64,000 bases of DNA, taken from positions 1 through 64,000 of the forward strand of contig CAZBGS010000005.1 in the NCBI GenBank assembly GCA_964491785.1, given 5' to 3'. Shown piece by piece: positions 1 through 8,404 of this stretch. Made by a program: the position numbers and the translations under genes. The stretch is from RZZS01 sp964491785 (GTDB lineage Bacteria > Pseudomonadota > Alphaproteobacteria > Micavibrionales > Micavibrionaceae). The notes beneath the pieces are model-generated. The model had not been told where the DNA came from. It saw only the letters and a list, made by a program, of their open reading frames with translations, and ran no database searches. How positions within the stretch are numbered: position 1 is the stretch's first letter; each line of letters opens with the position of its first letter.

Positions 1-46
1 TACGCGGCGACTTGCAAGGCTTTGTTATCATGCATAGAGTTTTGAG

Positions 47-373
47 TCAGACTCTTATACTATGTATAAAAAGTATCAATAAGTCGCCAAGATGTTCATT
101 ATTAATGACATCTCTTCCTGGCATAGTTAGACCAACACCAAAAAAAGAATACACAAGAGAAATACGAGCGTCTCTATTACCGTTCTTTGCTAGAGGCCAT
201 AAATAATTGAAGATTTCCTCGCAATTTTCTTCATTGTATTTTTCCAGGTGCCTCTGAATCTGAGGCAGAGAGATATATGTTTTGTTAATTAAGATCTTAT
301 CGTCAGTTTCTGCACGGCGACAGCCTGCGATTAGTATCGAAGCCGAAAGAAATATCATCAGTACTTTGCGCAA
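47..373 (-). CDS. Small lipoprotein of unknown function
   Basis: The 108-residue product starts with a short basic and hydrophobic leader that ends in a lipobox (LIAGC, Cys18), so it is probably a lipid-anchored envelope protein. The mature part has one helical stretch (around residues 50-75) reminiscent of a single Sel1/TPR-like repeat, and it lies downstream of two Sel1-repeat genes on the same strand. The reading frame ends abruptly 47 bases from the window edge, and the protein may be a shortened relative of its neighbours. No function can be assigned. Confidence 0.55.
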   Translation of the reverse strand: MRKVLMIFLSASILIAGCRRAETDDKILINKTYISLPQIQRHLEKYNEENCEEIFNYLWPLAKNGNRDARISLVYSFFGVGLTMPGRDVINNEHLGDLLILFIHSIRV

Positions 374-426
374 TATTTTCTCACCATTTTAAAAAAATAA
401 AGAAAAATAGGGACAACAACAAATTT

Positions 427-1239
427 TTAATTTTGTTTTATGTATCGCGTAACAAAATCCGTGCAAATGCCATCTAATATTTCTTTATATTTGGGTTTTT
501 TATCTGCCGCGTTTTGAATATCCCTTTTCATTTCAGATACCCATTTAGTGCCAGAACGTTTTTGCATCGCTTCAAGCCCTTGTGCTTCAGGATTTTTTAT
601 CTGTTCTTCAAGCACACAAAGCCATCCATACATTTTCTCAGTATCTTTAGGTATTCCAAAGCCCTCGTAATAAGCCCTGATAGCTTGCTCTTGTGCCAGT
701 ACATGCCCTTGTTCTGCTGCCTTAAGTATCCATTTCATGCTCTCTTTGGGATTTTTCTCAAAAACCATTCCTAAAGAGTAAAGCATCCCTACAATGAACT
801 GGGCTTCAGCATTACCGGCGGCGGCTACTAGCAAACAGGAACCAGCATTATTTTGTTTAACTTCCGAAACGCGGCAAGAACGGTAGTTTGAGTTAAGATG
901 CTGGATTGCTTTCGCAAAGCTTTGCTCCGCAGCTTCCCCGCATAATTGTCCAGCTTTCTCAATATCCTTTTTAATACCCTTACCTTGCTCATACATAATT
1001 GCTAAATTGTATTGAGCGCCTGCATGCCCCTTTTCGGCGGCTTTGCTGTATGCTTTAGAGGCGCTTTCATATTTCTCTTCCTCATAATAGGCTACGCCTT
1101 TTTGATACAGGACTTCCGCTTCATCTTTTGCTTTCGAATATTCAGCAGCTTGAGCGATTTCTTCTCCCGCGTAACAACCAATCATCGGAGCAAAACTCGC
1201 AATGCAGAATAAAAAACCAGTAAGCACAAAAACTTTCAT
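427..1239 (-). CDS. Secreted Sel1-repeat protein
   Basis: The 270-residue protein has a signal sequence (about residues 1-24) followed by Sel1-like/TPR repeats with the usual A-x-Y-x-L-G-x-Y-x-x-G pattern, clearest at about 45-105 and 155-215. Such repeats form curved helical scaffolds for protein-protein contacts in the envelope or outside the cell. I start at the ATG at 1239 because a strong purine-rich ribosome binding site (AGAGGAGA) lies just before it. An in-frame upstream ATG at 1401 would add 54 residues with no homology-like content. It is a paralogue of the next gene upstream (1430-2389), which it resembles along its length, including the WLCVLE segment near the C-terminus. The partner is unknown. 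Confidence 0.75.
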   Translation of the reverse strand: MKVFVLTGFLFCIASFAPMIGCYAGEEIAQAAEYSKAKDEAEVLYQKGVAYYEEEKYESASKAYSKAAEKGHAGAQYNLAIMYEQGKGIKKDIEKAGQLCGEAAEQSFAKAIQHLNSNYRSCRVSEVKQNNAGSCLLVAAAGNAEAQFIVGMLYSLGMVFEKNPKESMKWILKAAEQGHVLAQEQAIRAYYEGFGIPKDTEKMYGWLCVLEEQIKNPEAQGLEAMQKRSGTKWVSEMKRDIQNAADKKPKYKEILDGICTDFVTRYIKQN

Positions 1240-1429
1240 TATACATCTCCTCTCTTCAAGATCATTATCCACGGACATTGAGATAAACAGATCCGGCATT
1301 TTTCTCCAGAACCACGGATCCGATGGGAGCAAGAGTGCTTCAATGTTCACTTCATAACTGGCTGAAAACAGCATTAAGATTGTAAGCAAAATACGCATCA
1401 ACTACATTGTTGCAATTTTTCTTCCTGAT

Positions 1430-2389
1430 TTACTTTACCTTTTCTTGTTTTGCCGGATCTTTATAATAATTTTTAATGTAGCCTTCGCATATCTCTTTCA
1501 GCAGCGCGCCAGTGATTGCATTCTTAGGAACCACATCACCCAAGTGGCTTTGAAGTTGTCTTAACTTATCTTCATGACCACTCCCTCTCCACATTTCTAG
1601 TCCTGGCGAACCTTGAGCTTTCACTTGCTTTTCCAAAACACACAGCCAACCGTTGGCAACAGCCATATCTGCAGCCCCGTCATCATTGACACCGTTCACA
1701 TATGCTAGAACCATATGATACTGAGCCATTACATGGCCTTGTCGAGCGGCTTCATAAAACCAATGCCTTGATTTTTCTGAATCTTTTTCGACAATCGTCC
1801 CAAATAAATAAGAAACACCGAGGATAAATTGTGCCTCACTATTTCCTGAGGCCGCAGATAAAAGACAAGATTCCGCTGCTTCTTTATGGCCAGCCCCATT
1901 CGCTCCTTTGGGAGCTTTCTTAAAATTTGCAACACAATAATAAAAATGATTTCTTAGATAATCATTTGAGGTCTTTAACCCTGCCCTAGATGCCATGCCA
2001 TACATCTCACCAGCTTTTTCAACATTTTTTTCAACACCTTCACCGGTTTCATAGAGAACTCCGAGGTTGTGATATGCGTCTTTGTGCCGTTTCTCAGCCG
2101 CTTTGCTATACCACTTGAAAGCTTCTTTCAGGTCTTTTTCCGTTCCAAGGCCTTCCTTATATAAAAGCCCCAGATTATATTGAGCGCTTGCAAGGCCAAT
2201 CTCTGCGGCTTTGCGGTAAAGCTGGAGAGCTTCACTATATTTTTTCTCCTCGTACAGATTTGTCGCCTGCCGAAAGATGTCTTCCGCGTTATTCTCAACA
2301 TCTTTTAAAATTTCAGAAGGTTTCGGGTCAGCCGCAAAAACACCGACCGGTTGGAAAACAAGTAAACAAACTAAAATAAAAGCTCTCAT
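1430..2389 (-). CDS. Secreted Sel1-repeat protein
   Basis: The 319-residue protein has a classical signal peptide with cleavage expected after about Ala19/Ala20 (motif VFA-A-D). At least three Sel1 repeats follow, with NLGLLYKEG and NLGVLYETG as the clearest (about residues 50-130), and another lies near 190-225. The start is supported by a strong AGGAGAGGA site just upstream. It sits 190 bases upstream of a paralogue on the same strand, suggesting local duplication. Sel1 proteins usually act as adaptor scaffolds in signalling, secretion or host interaction; which applies here cannot be read from the sequence. Confidence 0.78.
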   Translation of the reverse strand: MRAFILVCLLVFQPVGVFAADPKPSEILKDVENNAEDIFRQATNLYEEKKYSEALQLYRKAAEIGLASAQYNLGLLYKEGLGTEKDLKEAFKWYSKAAEKRHKDAYHNLGVLYETGEGVEKNVEKAGEMYGMASRAGLKTSNDYLRNHFYYCVANFKKAPKGANGAGHKEAAESCLLSAASGNSEAQFILGVSYLFGTIVEKDSEKSRHWFYEAARQGHVMAQYHMVLAYVNGVNDDGAADMAVANGWLCVLEKQVKAQGSPGLEMWRGSGHEDKLRQLQSHLGDVVPKNAITGALLKEICEGYIKNYYKDPAKQEKVK

Positions 2390-2546
2390 TCCTCTCCTCT
2401 TCCTCTGGACACAGTTCCGCCACCCCGCATTGTCTTGCGGTTCGGCGCGGCGTGCCCACTTCTTGCCACTTAGGCTTTCGGTAAAGCCGTTCTCGGACGT
2501 TCTGCCGACGTGATGGCCACTCGATCCGCCGCACGATCGATAAAAC

Positions 2547-2942
2547 TTAATTATGAAACCACTTGGCGGTCTTTGACTTTCGGGAACTGCCCCCGCCCGG
2601 CCCTTTGAAGGTTTCTTCTCTGGTCACTTCAGCAGGTATTGTATCGGACCGGTAAGCCTTCCTGTTTTTCCCGTAACGCGCCCCTTGCCCTCTATCCTTG
2701 TCTATAGCTCTTTTTTCAAGCTCGAATTCGTATTTCTTATCTTTTTTGAGTTCCTTGGCAAGCTTGTGGTTCATGTAGATCGTGGCTTTTTCCTTCCCGC
2801 TCATCCCCTCGCCTTTCATGACCACGTCAACCCTGCGGTCATCAGGCGCTGGCGCACGGTGGATCGCCTTGACTTGCCCTACCTTGAATTCTCCGCTGCC
2901 TGCACCACGGCTCCCGCCAAGACCACCACTTTTTGACTTCAA
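2547..2942 (-). CDS. Basic protein of unknown function
   Basis: The 131-residue product is rich in Lys, Arg and Gly, with glycine-rich segments at both ends (about 1-17 and 115-122). It has no signal peptide or membrane segment. The start is a TTG preceded by a near-perfect AGGAGGT at a five-base spacing, which strongly supports translation despite the rare start codon. The central part looks like a small beta/alpha domain (about 20-85). I do not recognise the family. The charge suggests nucleic-acid or ribosome association, which is only a guess. Confidence 0.5.
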   Translation of the reverse strand: MKSKSGGLGGSRGAGSGEFKVGQVKAIHRAPAPDDRRVDVVMKGEGMSGKEKATIYMNHKLAKELKKDKKYEFELEKRAIDKDRGQGARYGKNRKAYRSDTIPAEVTREETFKGPGGGSSRKSKTAKWFHN

Positions 2943-3031
2943 GCCATACCTCCTGCTCAGATAAGTCTATCCTGACAGATTAAAGTATATAATCAATTAA
3001 CAAAAAACCCAAATAAACCAAGCCACTTGCG

Positions 3032-3502
3032 TCAATCGGCAGAGCCAGATTGCATCTTTCGCCCAGGCCGTTCACGGAACCCGAAACGCTCGGAAAAACG
3101 GCCGGGTATCATAAGATGTGCAGCCAGCTTCTCCCTTTCTTCCGGGGAGAGCTCTCTGGCGACTTCCAAAGTCTTCACCGTATGCATTCGCAGCAATTCG
3201 CAACGGGCACTCACCATCTCATCCGCCGCGCTCCGGTAAGCCTCCTCGCTTATTTCCTCTCCGGCAAGAGAACTCGCCATCTTGCGTTTGGCTTCTTCAG
3301 CTTTCGCTCTTACGGGCCGGGCATCCTCCATGGTACGACTTATCATTTCCTTCACCAGCCGCCGACTCTCGGGATCTAGATCCTTCGAGGAATGCACGGC
3401 TGGCGGCCTTAACTTGTCCACCGTAAGCCCGGCCACTGCCCCGAACAGGAAAACGTTCAGAACCAGAGATATTGTAAAAACCAGTTTAATCTTACGGTTC
3501 AT
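3032..3502 (-). CDS. Periplasmic metal-responsive protein, Spy/CpxP/ZraP-like (metal_resist type)
   Basis: The 156-residue protein has an N-terminal membrane anchor or uncleaved signal (about residues 7-27). A long helical, charged region follows, with the LSPEEREKLAAH segment typical of the Spy/CpxP/ZraP and metal-resistance sensor families. These small helical periplasmic proteins act as chaperones or metal sensors and often modulate an envelope-stress sigma factor. It is the last gene of an ECF sigma operon and overlaps the preceding small membrane gene by four bases (ATGA), so translation is probably coupled. The likely role is sensing or buffering in the envelope-stress response controlled by the sigma factor at 3761-4309. 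Confidence 0.7.
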   Translation of the reverse strand: MNRKIKLVFTISLVLNVFLFGAVAGLTVDKLRPPAVHSSKDLDPESRRLVKEMISRTMEDARPVRAKAEEAKRKMASSLAGEEISEEAYRSAADEMVSARCELLRMHTVKTLEVARELSPEEREKLAAHLMIPGRFSERFGFRERPGRKMQSGSAD

Positions 3503-3768
3503 AACCAGCCCTCGATGTAAATATATGACGAATTATCCATACTTATCCCTCTCTCATGAAACCCGAACCCGAGAAACAATCCGATCAGCAATACCAGAGG
3601 AAGCAAAGTCGCCGGATATGGAAGTATGAAAAGAGATGCTAATTCCTTAACCCAATCCTTTCTCGGCGCTTTGGGCTTTGCCGATGCTATAATCAATGCC
3701 TCCAGCCCTTGCGCAGGCGGGGGCAGAAAACGACTTCTCAGCAAGTTTTCAAAAAATTCGTTATCCAT
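3499..3768 (-). CDS. Small single-pass membrane protein, possible anti-sigma factor
   Basis: This 89-residue protein has a soluble N-terminus (about 1-45) and one hydrophobic segment (about 47-68). The gene overlaps the end of the ECF sigma gene by eight bases and the start of the metal-responsive gene by four bases. Position, size and topology are those of a minimal anti-sigma factor that holds the upstream-encoded sigma at the membrane. There is no visible zinc-binding HxxxCxxC motif, so this role is inferred from context rather than sequence family. Confidence 0.6.
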   Translation of the reverse strand: MDNEFFENLLRSRFLPPPAQGLEALIIASAKPKAPRKDWVKELASLFILPYPATLLPLVLLIGLFLGFGFHERGISMDNSSYIYIEGWL

Positions 3769-4309
3769 ACAACCCTCCCTTGCGGAGCTGCTGCCTGAGG
3801 TTCTCTCTTGCCCTCACAAGCAGGGACTCCAGTGCCTTGACACCTATTCCCAGCAAACGCGCTGCTTCAGCATTTTTCATTTCTTCATAATAACACAGAT
3901 TCAATGCGGCCTTCTGCCTTGCAGGCAGCCTCTGTATCGCCGCCTCCAGGAAAGCCTGCTGCTCGTCCATGACCATCTGATTTTCCTTGCCCGGTCTGCC
4001 GTCAGCAAGACTAAGGAAATCAAAATCTGAAAATTTGTTTTTACGGTTCCTGTCGATCGCCTGATTGATGACTATCCTGGTAAACCAGGTAGTAAATCTG
4101 GCCTGCCTTTCAGGCTTCCAGATTTGCGGACGATCCCAGATTTTCAAAAAGGCCTCTTGCACCAGTTCTTCCGCCTCCGCCGAATTGCCGGTCATGCGCC
4201 AGGCTGTACGGTAAAACCTTTGGGCATGACGGCGTACAAGGATGGAAAAGGCTTGACGATCTTGCTCCAGAACTCGTTCCATAAGCCTTTCGTCGCTTAC
4301 CTCCTCCAT
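3761..4309 (-). CDS. ECF-type RNA polymerase sigma factor
   Basis: The 182-residue protein has a sigma-70 region 2 (about residues 8-85, with AEELVQEAFLKIW and the FTTWFTRIVINQAIDRNRK core-binding/promoter helix). It also has a region 4 helix-turn-helix (about 125-175, LPARQKAALNLCYYEEMKNAEAA). The size and the lack of region 3 are those of the ECF group. It directs transcription of a small regulon, often including its own operon. The operon continues through a small membrane protein and a Spy-like periplasmic protein, and an EF-hand protein lies upstream on the same strand. This resembles the ECF groups with metal-related periplasmic partners. Confidence 0.88.
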   Translation of the reverse strand: MEEVSDERLMERVLEQDRQAFSILVRRHAQRFYRTAWRMTGNSAEAEELVQEAFLKIWDRPQIWKPERQARFTTWFTRIVINQAIDRNRKNKFSDFDFLSLADGRPGKENQMVMDEQQAFLEAAIQRLPARQKAALNLCYYEEMKNAEAARLLGIGVKALESLLVRARENLRQQLRKGGLYG

Positions 4310-4332
4310 CCCTGTACTGTCCGCCTGAAAGT

Positions 4333-4701
4333 TTATTCTTCCCCTGAACCGGAAGGAATCTCGTCAGCGCCTCCCTGGCGGTGCTTTCTGAATCCCTGCT
4401 TCTTCTCACGCATCGTTTCGCGCTTTTTCATATGGAAGTCTTTGGCTTCTTCTCTGGTAACCCTGCCATCATTATCGGCGTCCATTTGCGTAAAACGCTC
4501 CTTGGCATGGCTTAAAAATTCATCTTCGCTAACGCTTCCATCCCCGTTTGAATCCATTTTCTCAAACATCATCATTCCAATATTACCTGCCCCCGGCCCC
4601 TGTCCACCGCCCGGCGACGTCGATGTATCCTGCGCCAGCGCTGGCACGGCGGAGACCAGAGTCAATACAGAAGCTATCGTTAATAGTCTTGCCTTAATCA
4701 T
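4333..4701 (-). CDS. Secreted EF-hand calcium-binding protein
   Basis: The 122-residue protein has a signal peptide cleaved near residue 23 (ALA-QD). Two EF-hand loops follow: DSNGDGSVSEDEF (about residues 50-62) and DADNDGRVTREEA (about 74-86), both with acidic residues at the usual 1, 3, 5, 9 and 12 positions. It should bind calcium in the periplasm. The tail is rich in Lys, Arg and Gly. It lies 23 bases upstream of the ECF sigma gene on the same strand and is probably cotranscribed, so a calcium or metal signal may feed the sigma system. Confidence 0.8.
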   Translation of the reverse strand: MIKARLLTIASVLTLVSAVPALAQDTSTSPGGGQGPGAGNIGMMMFEKMDSNGDGSVSEDEFLSHAKERFTQMDADNDGRVTREEAKDFHMKKRETMREKKQGFRKHRQGGADEIPSGSGEE

Positions 4702-4788
4702 TTAAACTCTCCTTTTGAATCCATGTTGTTGCCTATACAGGTATCTACGAATGAACAGCCTTTTCCCTTCGAAAGAATAAAGATTTTT

Positions 4789-5718
4789 TTATTCGGCAAC
4801 TACATCGAGGAAAATGCGATGGCTTCTGTACGTATTGTTCGGCTCCAGCTGGTCGGCATAGATAACCTTGACCGGCCTGCGAAGGTGAAGCATAAGTCTG
4901 CTTCCGCTTGCCGGCGTCTGCTGAACTGTATAATGCGTGAACAAGGGAGACTGGTTAAGCGTACCGCGCATAGGCCCCTGCCAGCCTGCCCCCGGCACAT
5001 CCACCGAGAGATAGCCCTGCGAATTCTCAACGCTGTAGGAATATTTCGCCGGACGATCGGTATCAAGAACTATCCTGGTCTTCTTGCCATGCTCGCCAAA
5101 CCTGACGTTCTGGACAACGCCTCCATGGAAAGACTGCGCCGCCGCATCCTGACCCGGCACGATATAGGATCCCGGATAAGCTTTTGCGGGAAACCCGCCC
5201 TGCTGGGCCGACGGTGGGGAAAATGCGGGAGCCCCGGCAGCGCCTGCTCCCTGCGGCGAAGCGGAAGCCGCTACCGCGCGGCGGCTGGCGAGCAGCTCCC
5301 TCATCATGGGAAGCATGGCATCCAGATCCTGCCGCAAAGAGGCCACTTCGATTTGCAGATTATCTATTTTCTGCTCGGCCTTGTTCAGCCGAATCGTTGG
5401 CGAATTCACAACGGGCCCCACAGGCTCTTTCATTTTGTCCGCCTCGACCAGAGGCTGCGGCGCGAAAGTGACGGGAGCCCCGTCTATCCAGCTCTGCTCC
5501 GACCACTCGGGCTGATCCATCTGACTGAGCTGCGCCTCGTTGGAAGGCGAATCCCAGCCGCGATAGCTTACCTCATCCTGCTGCCTGTCCGGAGAATCCA
5601 GAAGCCAGTGCCGCCATTTCTCCGGTACCAGCGAGCATCCGCCCACCGTCAGCGCGCACAGCAACGCGCTTGCAATCAAAAAAGGTATTCCTGTTCTGCG
5701 TTCCGGAACTGCGGCCAT
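4789..5718 (-). CDS. Lipoprotein with coiled coil and C-terminal AMIN-like domain
   Basis: The 309-residue protein has a lipobox (VGGC, Cys28) and a Pro/Gln/Asp-rich linker. A short coiled coil spans about residues 112-145 (leucine heptads around KAEQKIDNLQIEVASLRQDL), then a low-complexity Ala/Gly/Pro stretch. The C-terminal beta-rich domain (about 205-309) resembles AMIN domains, with an RIVLD motif followed by short strands ending in RIFLDV. AMIN domains bind peptidoglycan or envelope parts in amidases and secretins. The protein probably links the outer or inner membrane to the wall. The family assignment of the C-terminal domain is moderate. Confidence 0.62.
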   Translation of the reverse strand: MAAVPERRTGIPFLIASALLCALTVGGCSLVPEKWRHWLLDSPDRQQDEVSYRGWDSPSNEAQLSQMDQPEWSEQSWIDGAPVTFAPQPLVEADKMKEPVGPVVNSPTIRLNKAEQKIDNLQIEVASLRQDLDAMLPMMRELLASRRAVAASASPQGAGAAGAPAFSPPSAQQGGFPAKAYPGSYIVPGQDAAAQSFHGGVVQNVRFGEHGKKTRIVLDTDRPAKYSYSVENSQGYLSVDVPGAGWQGPMRGTLNQSPLFTHYTVQQTPASGSRLMLHLRRPVKVIYADQLEPNNTYRSHRIFLDVVAE

Positions 5719-5835
5719 ATGAATCCTCTGGTGAAAGGCTAGAAGGTAACCGTGCAGAGGGTCAATATCTCCACAATTATTCTACAGACTTGTCCACACG
5801 CAGCCGCGAAAACGGGGATACAACAAGGAATATTC

Positions 5836-6918
5836 TCAAACTCTTGAAACGAAATTCCTTGCAAGGAAGGAAATGAACTTCACCGAGTTGAAAGTAATCA
5901 GAGTATGGATCGCCAGAAGCATTATCCACGCGTAGGTGAGAACATATTCAGGCAACCCGAAATAAGCTCCCGCATACCCTGCCAGACCAAGCAGATATCC
6001 GATGATCAGAATTACGCACGTTGCCTGACCGGGACTGAGCCCGGCATGAACGAAATGATGATGGAAATGCAGCCGGTCTGCGCTGAATGGATGCCTGCCG
6101 GAAGAAAGCCTGATTGTAAAAAGGGCAAAAGCGTCTATTACAGGCACTGAAAGTATCCACGCCACCACAATCGGCGGCATGGCCTGGGCAGGCGGCTGCG
6201 ACAACCTGATGCAAAACCATGCGGCCACAAGCCCGAGCGCCATTGATCCCGAATCGCCAAGAAACACTTTCGCCTTTTTATTTATCGGCGTGCGCATGTT
6301 TGAGAAAAGAAACCCGCCGATAGCTCCCATCAGCAGAACCATATAGGCGATTTGCTCTCCGCCAGTATTGCCGCCTATCCCCTCGGCCACGACCAGCCAT
6401 ACCAAAACTATGACGCCCTTCCCTCCCGCAAGTCCATCCAGCCCATCCATCATATTGAAAGCATTGATAAGAAGCATTACGCAGAAAATAGTAAAAGGCG
6501 CCCCCATCCAGCTTAAGGACAAAGTCCCGAAGCCGAAGAAATTTCCAAGCGTCCTGATCTCGGCCCCCCCGGGAACCACGATCAGGAATGCCGCGATGAA
6601 ATGGATAAAAAACCTTAGATTGGCATTGATATCCATATAATCGTCCAGCGACCCGGTGACCAGAATCAACCCCAGAGCCGCCAGTAAAGGCCCGTATTCT
6701 CCAATATCCATCCCCGCCGCCAGCGCCAGTATGATGAAAACCGGGAAAATAACCAGGCCGCCTATGGGTGGCACTACTGCCTCGTGATCCTTGCGACCTC
6801 CCGGCCTGTCGACAAAGCCGGATCTTGCGGCCAGCCTTCTGAACCTTGGTAGCATAAGCGCCACCGCAAAGAACGATATAACTGCCAGACTGACAAGTTT
6901 TAACAGGGTGGGTTCCAT
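5836..6918 (-). CDS. wecA: Undecaprenyl-phosphate phosphoglycosyl transferase, WecA/TagO family (GT4 of the MraY superfamily)
   Basis: This 360-residue polytopic membrane protein has about ten or eleven hydrophobic segments and the superfamily motifs: SLDDYMDI (acidic pair Asp92-Asp93), NAFNMMDGLDG (about 152-162), FLGDSGS (about 219-225) and the histidine-rich HFHHHF (284-289). It transfers a sugar-1-phosphate, usually GlcNAc-1-P, from UDP-sugar to undecaprenyl phosphate and so begins O-antigen or exopolysaccharide units. Lack of MraY-specific context (mur genes) favours WecA. The polysaccharide locus at 22014-36998 has no initiating transferase of its own, so this gene may supply it. The exact sugar specificity is not visible. 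Confidence 0.85.
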   Translation of the reverse strand: MEPTLLKLVSLAVISFFAVALMLPRFRRLAARSGFVDRPGGRKDHEAVVPPIGGLVIFPVFIILALAAGMDIGEYGPLLAALGLILVTGSLDDYMDINANLRFFIHFIAAFLIVVPGGAEIRTLGNFFGFGTLSLSWMGAPFTIFCVMLLINAFNMMDGLDGLAGGKGVIVLVWLVVAEGIGGNTGGEQIAYMVLLMGAIGGFLFSNMRTPINKKAKVFLGDSGSMALGLVAAWFCIRLSQPPAQAMPPIVVAWILSVPVIDAFALFTIRLSSGRHPFSADRLHFHHHFVHAGLSPGQATCVILIIGYLLGLAGYAGAYFGLPEYVLTYAWIMLLAIHTLITFNSVKFISFLARNFVSRV

Positions 6919-7056
6919 AGCTTGTGAAAACAGATGATTTTTAGAATGCTAATGATTGGCATGCCATATAATAATAAACAAGTCATTTTAGGCCAGAACA
7001 CTCTCCTTGCTATTCAGCCAAAAGCAATCAAAGGGTTTTGGGGAACCGGGAACCGG

Positions 7057-8325
7057 ATGGAAGAAGTAAGCGACTCCATACTAGTCAGAAGAGCCTGCGC
7101 CGGCAATTACACGGCATTCCACTCGCTGGTTGAACGTTATTACAACAGCGTACTGAAATTAGCCTATCTTTGGGCGGGCGACATCGAAAGCGCCGAGGCA
7201 ATTTCCCGCGAATCGTTTCTGCAACTTTTCGAATCCATTGGCAAGCAGGAAAGAATGGGCAACTTCAAGGTCGGACTTTTCAGGCTGACTTTAAAAAACG
7301 CCAGAGAAAAATCAGTCCTTCCTCCGCCTGAAACTTGCCGGAACAGCGCCTCGCTGTCAGACAGACTGCGCCAGTTGAAGCAAAAGGAACGAGAATCCCT
7401 GTTACTGATCTCGGCCATTAAACCGCCCCGGACTCCCCCGTCCGGCAAGTCAAACGGCGGCGGACATATAGCCACGATCATTGAAAAAGCTTACAGCCAT
7501 CTGAAAAACATAGATTCAGAAACTTTTATCAGAGAGATAGATTCTCTTGAGCTGCCTCAAAGCCCAAGACCGGTAAAACAAAGAATAATAGACGAAGGAT
7601 GGAGCAGAATTTCCGGGAAACCCCCTCCGGGAGAGAATAAAAAAAAGCTGGCCAATTTCACTCTCTATCTGTTCTTTTCACTTTCGCTACTTGGATTGGC
7701 CTACGGAATGTTGCAACAAACCTTCTCGCAGCTCGACAAAATTCTCATCGGCATCACGGCAGGAATAAGACAGGAAAAAACCCCCGGACTGCTACTCAGC
7801 CAGGAGAACGCGAACTATCTTGCCTCGATTCGCACATCTCTTATCCGTATGCTTATAGCCGGAATCCCTGCCGAAAAAGCCCGCTTTAACCATGGGCAAA
7901 CGCTGGATTTATTGAGCACCCCCGCGCATGGCCTGTTCCATCCCGATGGCGGGAAAATCGTTTATAGTCCGGCGCCGCCCGAAATCATGGAAAGCAGCAA
8001 ACCGGGAACCTGGTTTTTTAATATGAATCTGGCGATTGAAGGCCTGAAATCCCCCGCAGGCGAACTCACCGCATACCTGCCCGGAGTAAGGGAAATCGAA
8101 TGCCGCAAGGTCAACACTAAAAAAGGAATCAGCGGAATTCCCGAACTGGCCGAAAATCAGAGCGAACTCTATAAGGCCTCGATGATCGACGGAAAAGACA
8201 CAGTATATGAGCCTCCTTCTCAAGGTACTCTTATTGCCCGGCCAGAGCTGGCCGGAAGCGAAGAGGGCTGTTTTCGCAACAAGGACGGCGAACATGTGTA
8301 TTTCTACGTCCTCAGAGAAAGATAA
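7057..8325 (+). CDS. ECF-sigma-like domain fused through a membrane segment to a pilin-like ectodomain
   Basis: The 422-residue protein starts with a sigma-70 region 2 (about residues 7-85, pattern A-F-x-x-L-V-E-R-Y-Y-N and ESFLQLFESI). A degenerate region 4 follows (about 100-150), with a Gly/Ser/Pro-rich insertion where the helix-turn-helix should be. A single membrane helix lies at about 198-219. The roughly 200-residue C-terminal part contains GLFHPDGG (from about residue 291), ELTAYLPGV and a final YFYVLRER. It recalls pseudopilin-like ectodomains I know from Micavibrio-like genomes; that recollection is not verified. I start at the ATG at 7057, where the sigma domain begins; an in-frame ATG at 6934 adds 41 unconserved residues. 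It lies 79 bases before a canonical ECF gene on the same strand. The function is unknown; a membrane-tethered regulator is one possibility. Confidence 0.68.
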   Translation: MEEVSDSILVRRACAGNYTAFHSLVERYYNSVLKLAYLWAGDIESAEAISRESFLQLFESIGKQERMGNFKVGLFRLTLKNAREKSVLPPPETCRNSASLSDRLRQLKQKERESLLLISAIKPPRTPPSGKSNGGGHIATIIEKAYSHLKNIDSETFIREIDSLELPQSPRPVKQRIIDEGWSRISGKPPPGENKKKLANFTLYLFFSLSLLGLAYGMLQQTFSQLDKILIGITAGIRQEKTPGLLLSQENANYLASIRTSLIRMLIAGIPAEKARFNHGQTLDLLSTPAHGLFHPDGGKIVYSPAPPEIMESSKPGTWFFNMNLAIEGLKSPAGELTAYLPGVREIECRKVNTKKGISGIPELAENQSELYKASMIDGKDTVYEPPSQGTLIARPELAGSEEGCFRNKDGEHVYFYVLRER

Positions 8326-8404
8326 ACTTTCTATATCCATTATTGACGAATAGAATTTTTCAAAGGGTCTTCTCGTTTCCAGCGTCTAACCAACAGGAAA
8401 TTAA

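Noticed and set aside
1..46. Possible extension of the first lipoprotein in another frame
   Set aside because: The remaining 15 codons are too short to distinguish from chance; the frame could be checked only in the sequence to the left of the window.
4723..5742. Long plus-strand open frame (339 codons)
   Set aside because: It is antisense to the lipoprotein gene at 4789-5718, which has a lipobox and recognisable domains.
5770..5800. DnaA-box-like TTGTCCACA near the start of the AMIN lipoprotein
   Set aside because: Only one inexact box is present, so an origin is not supported.
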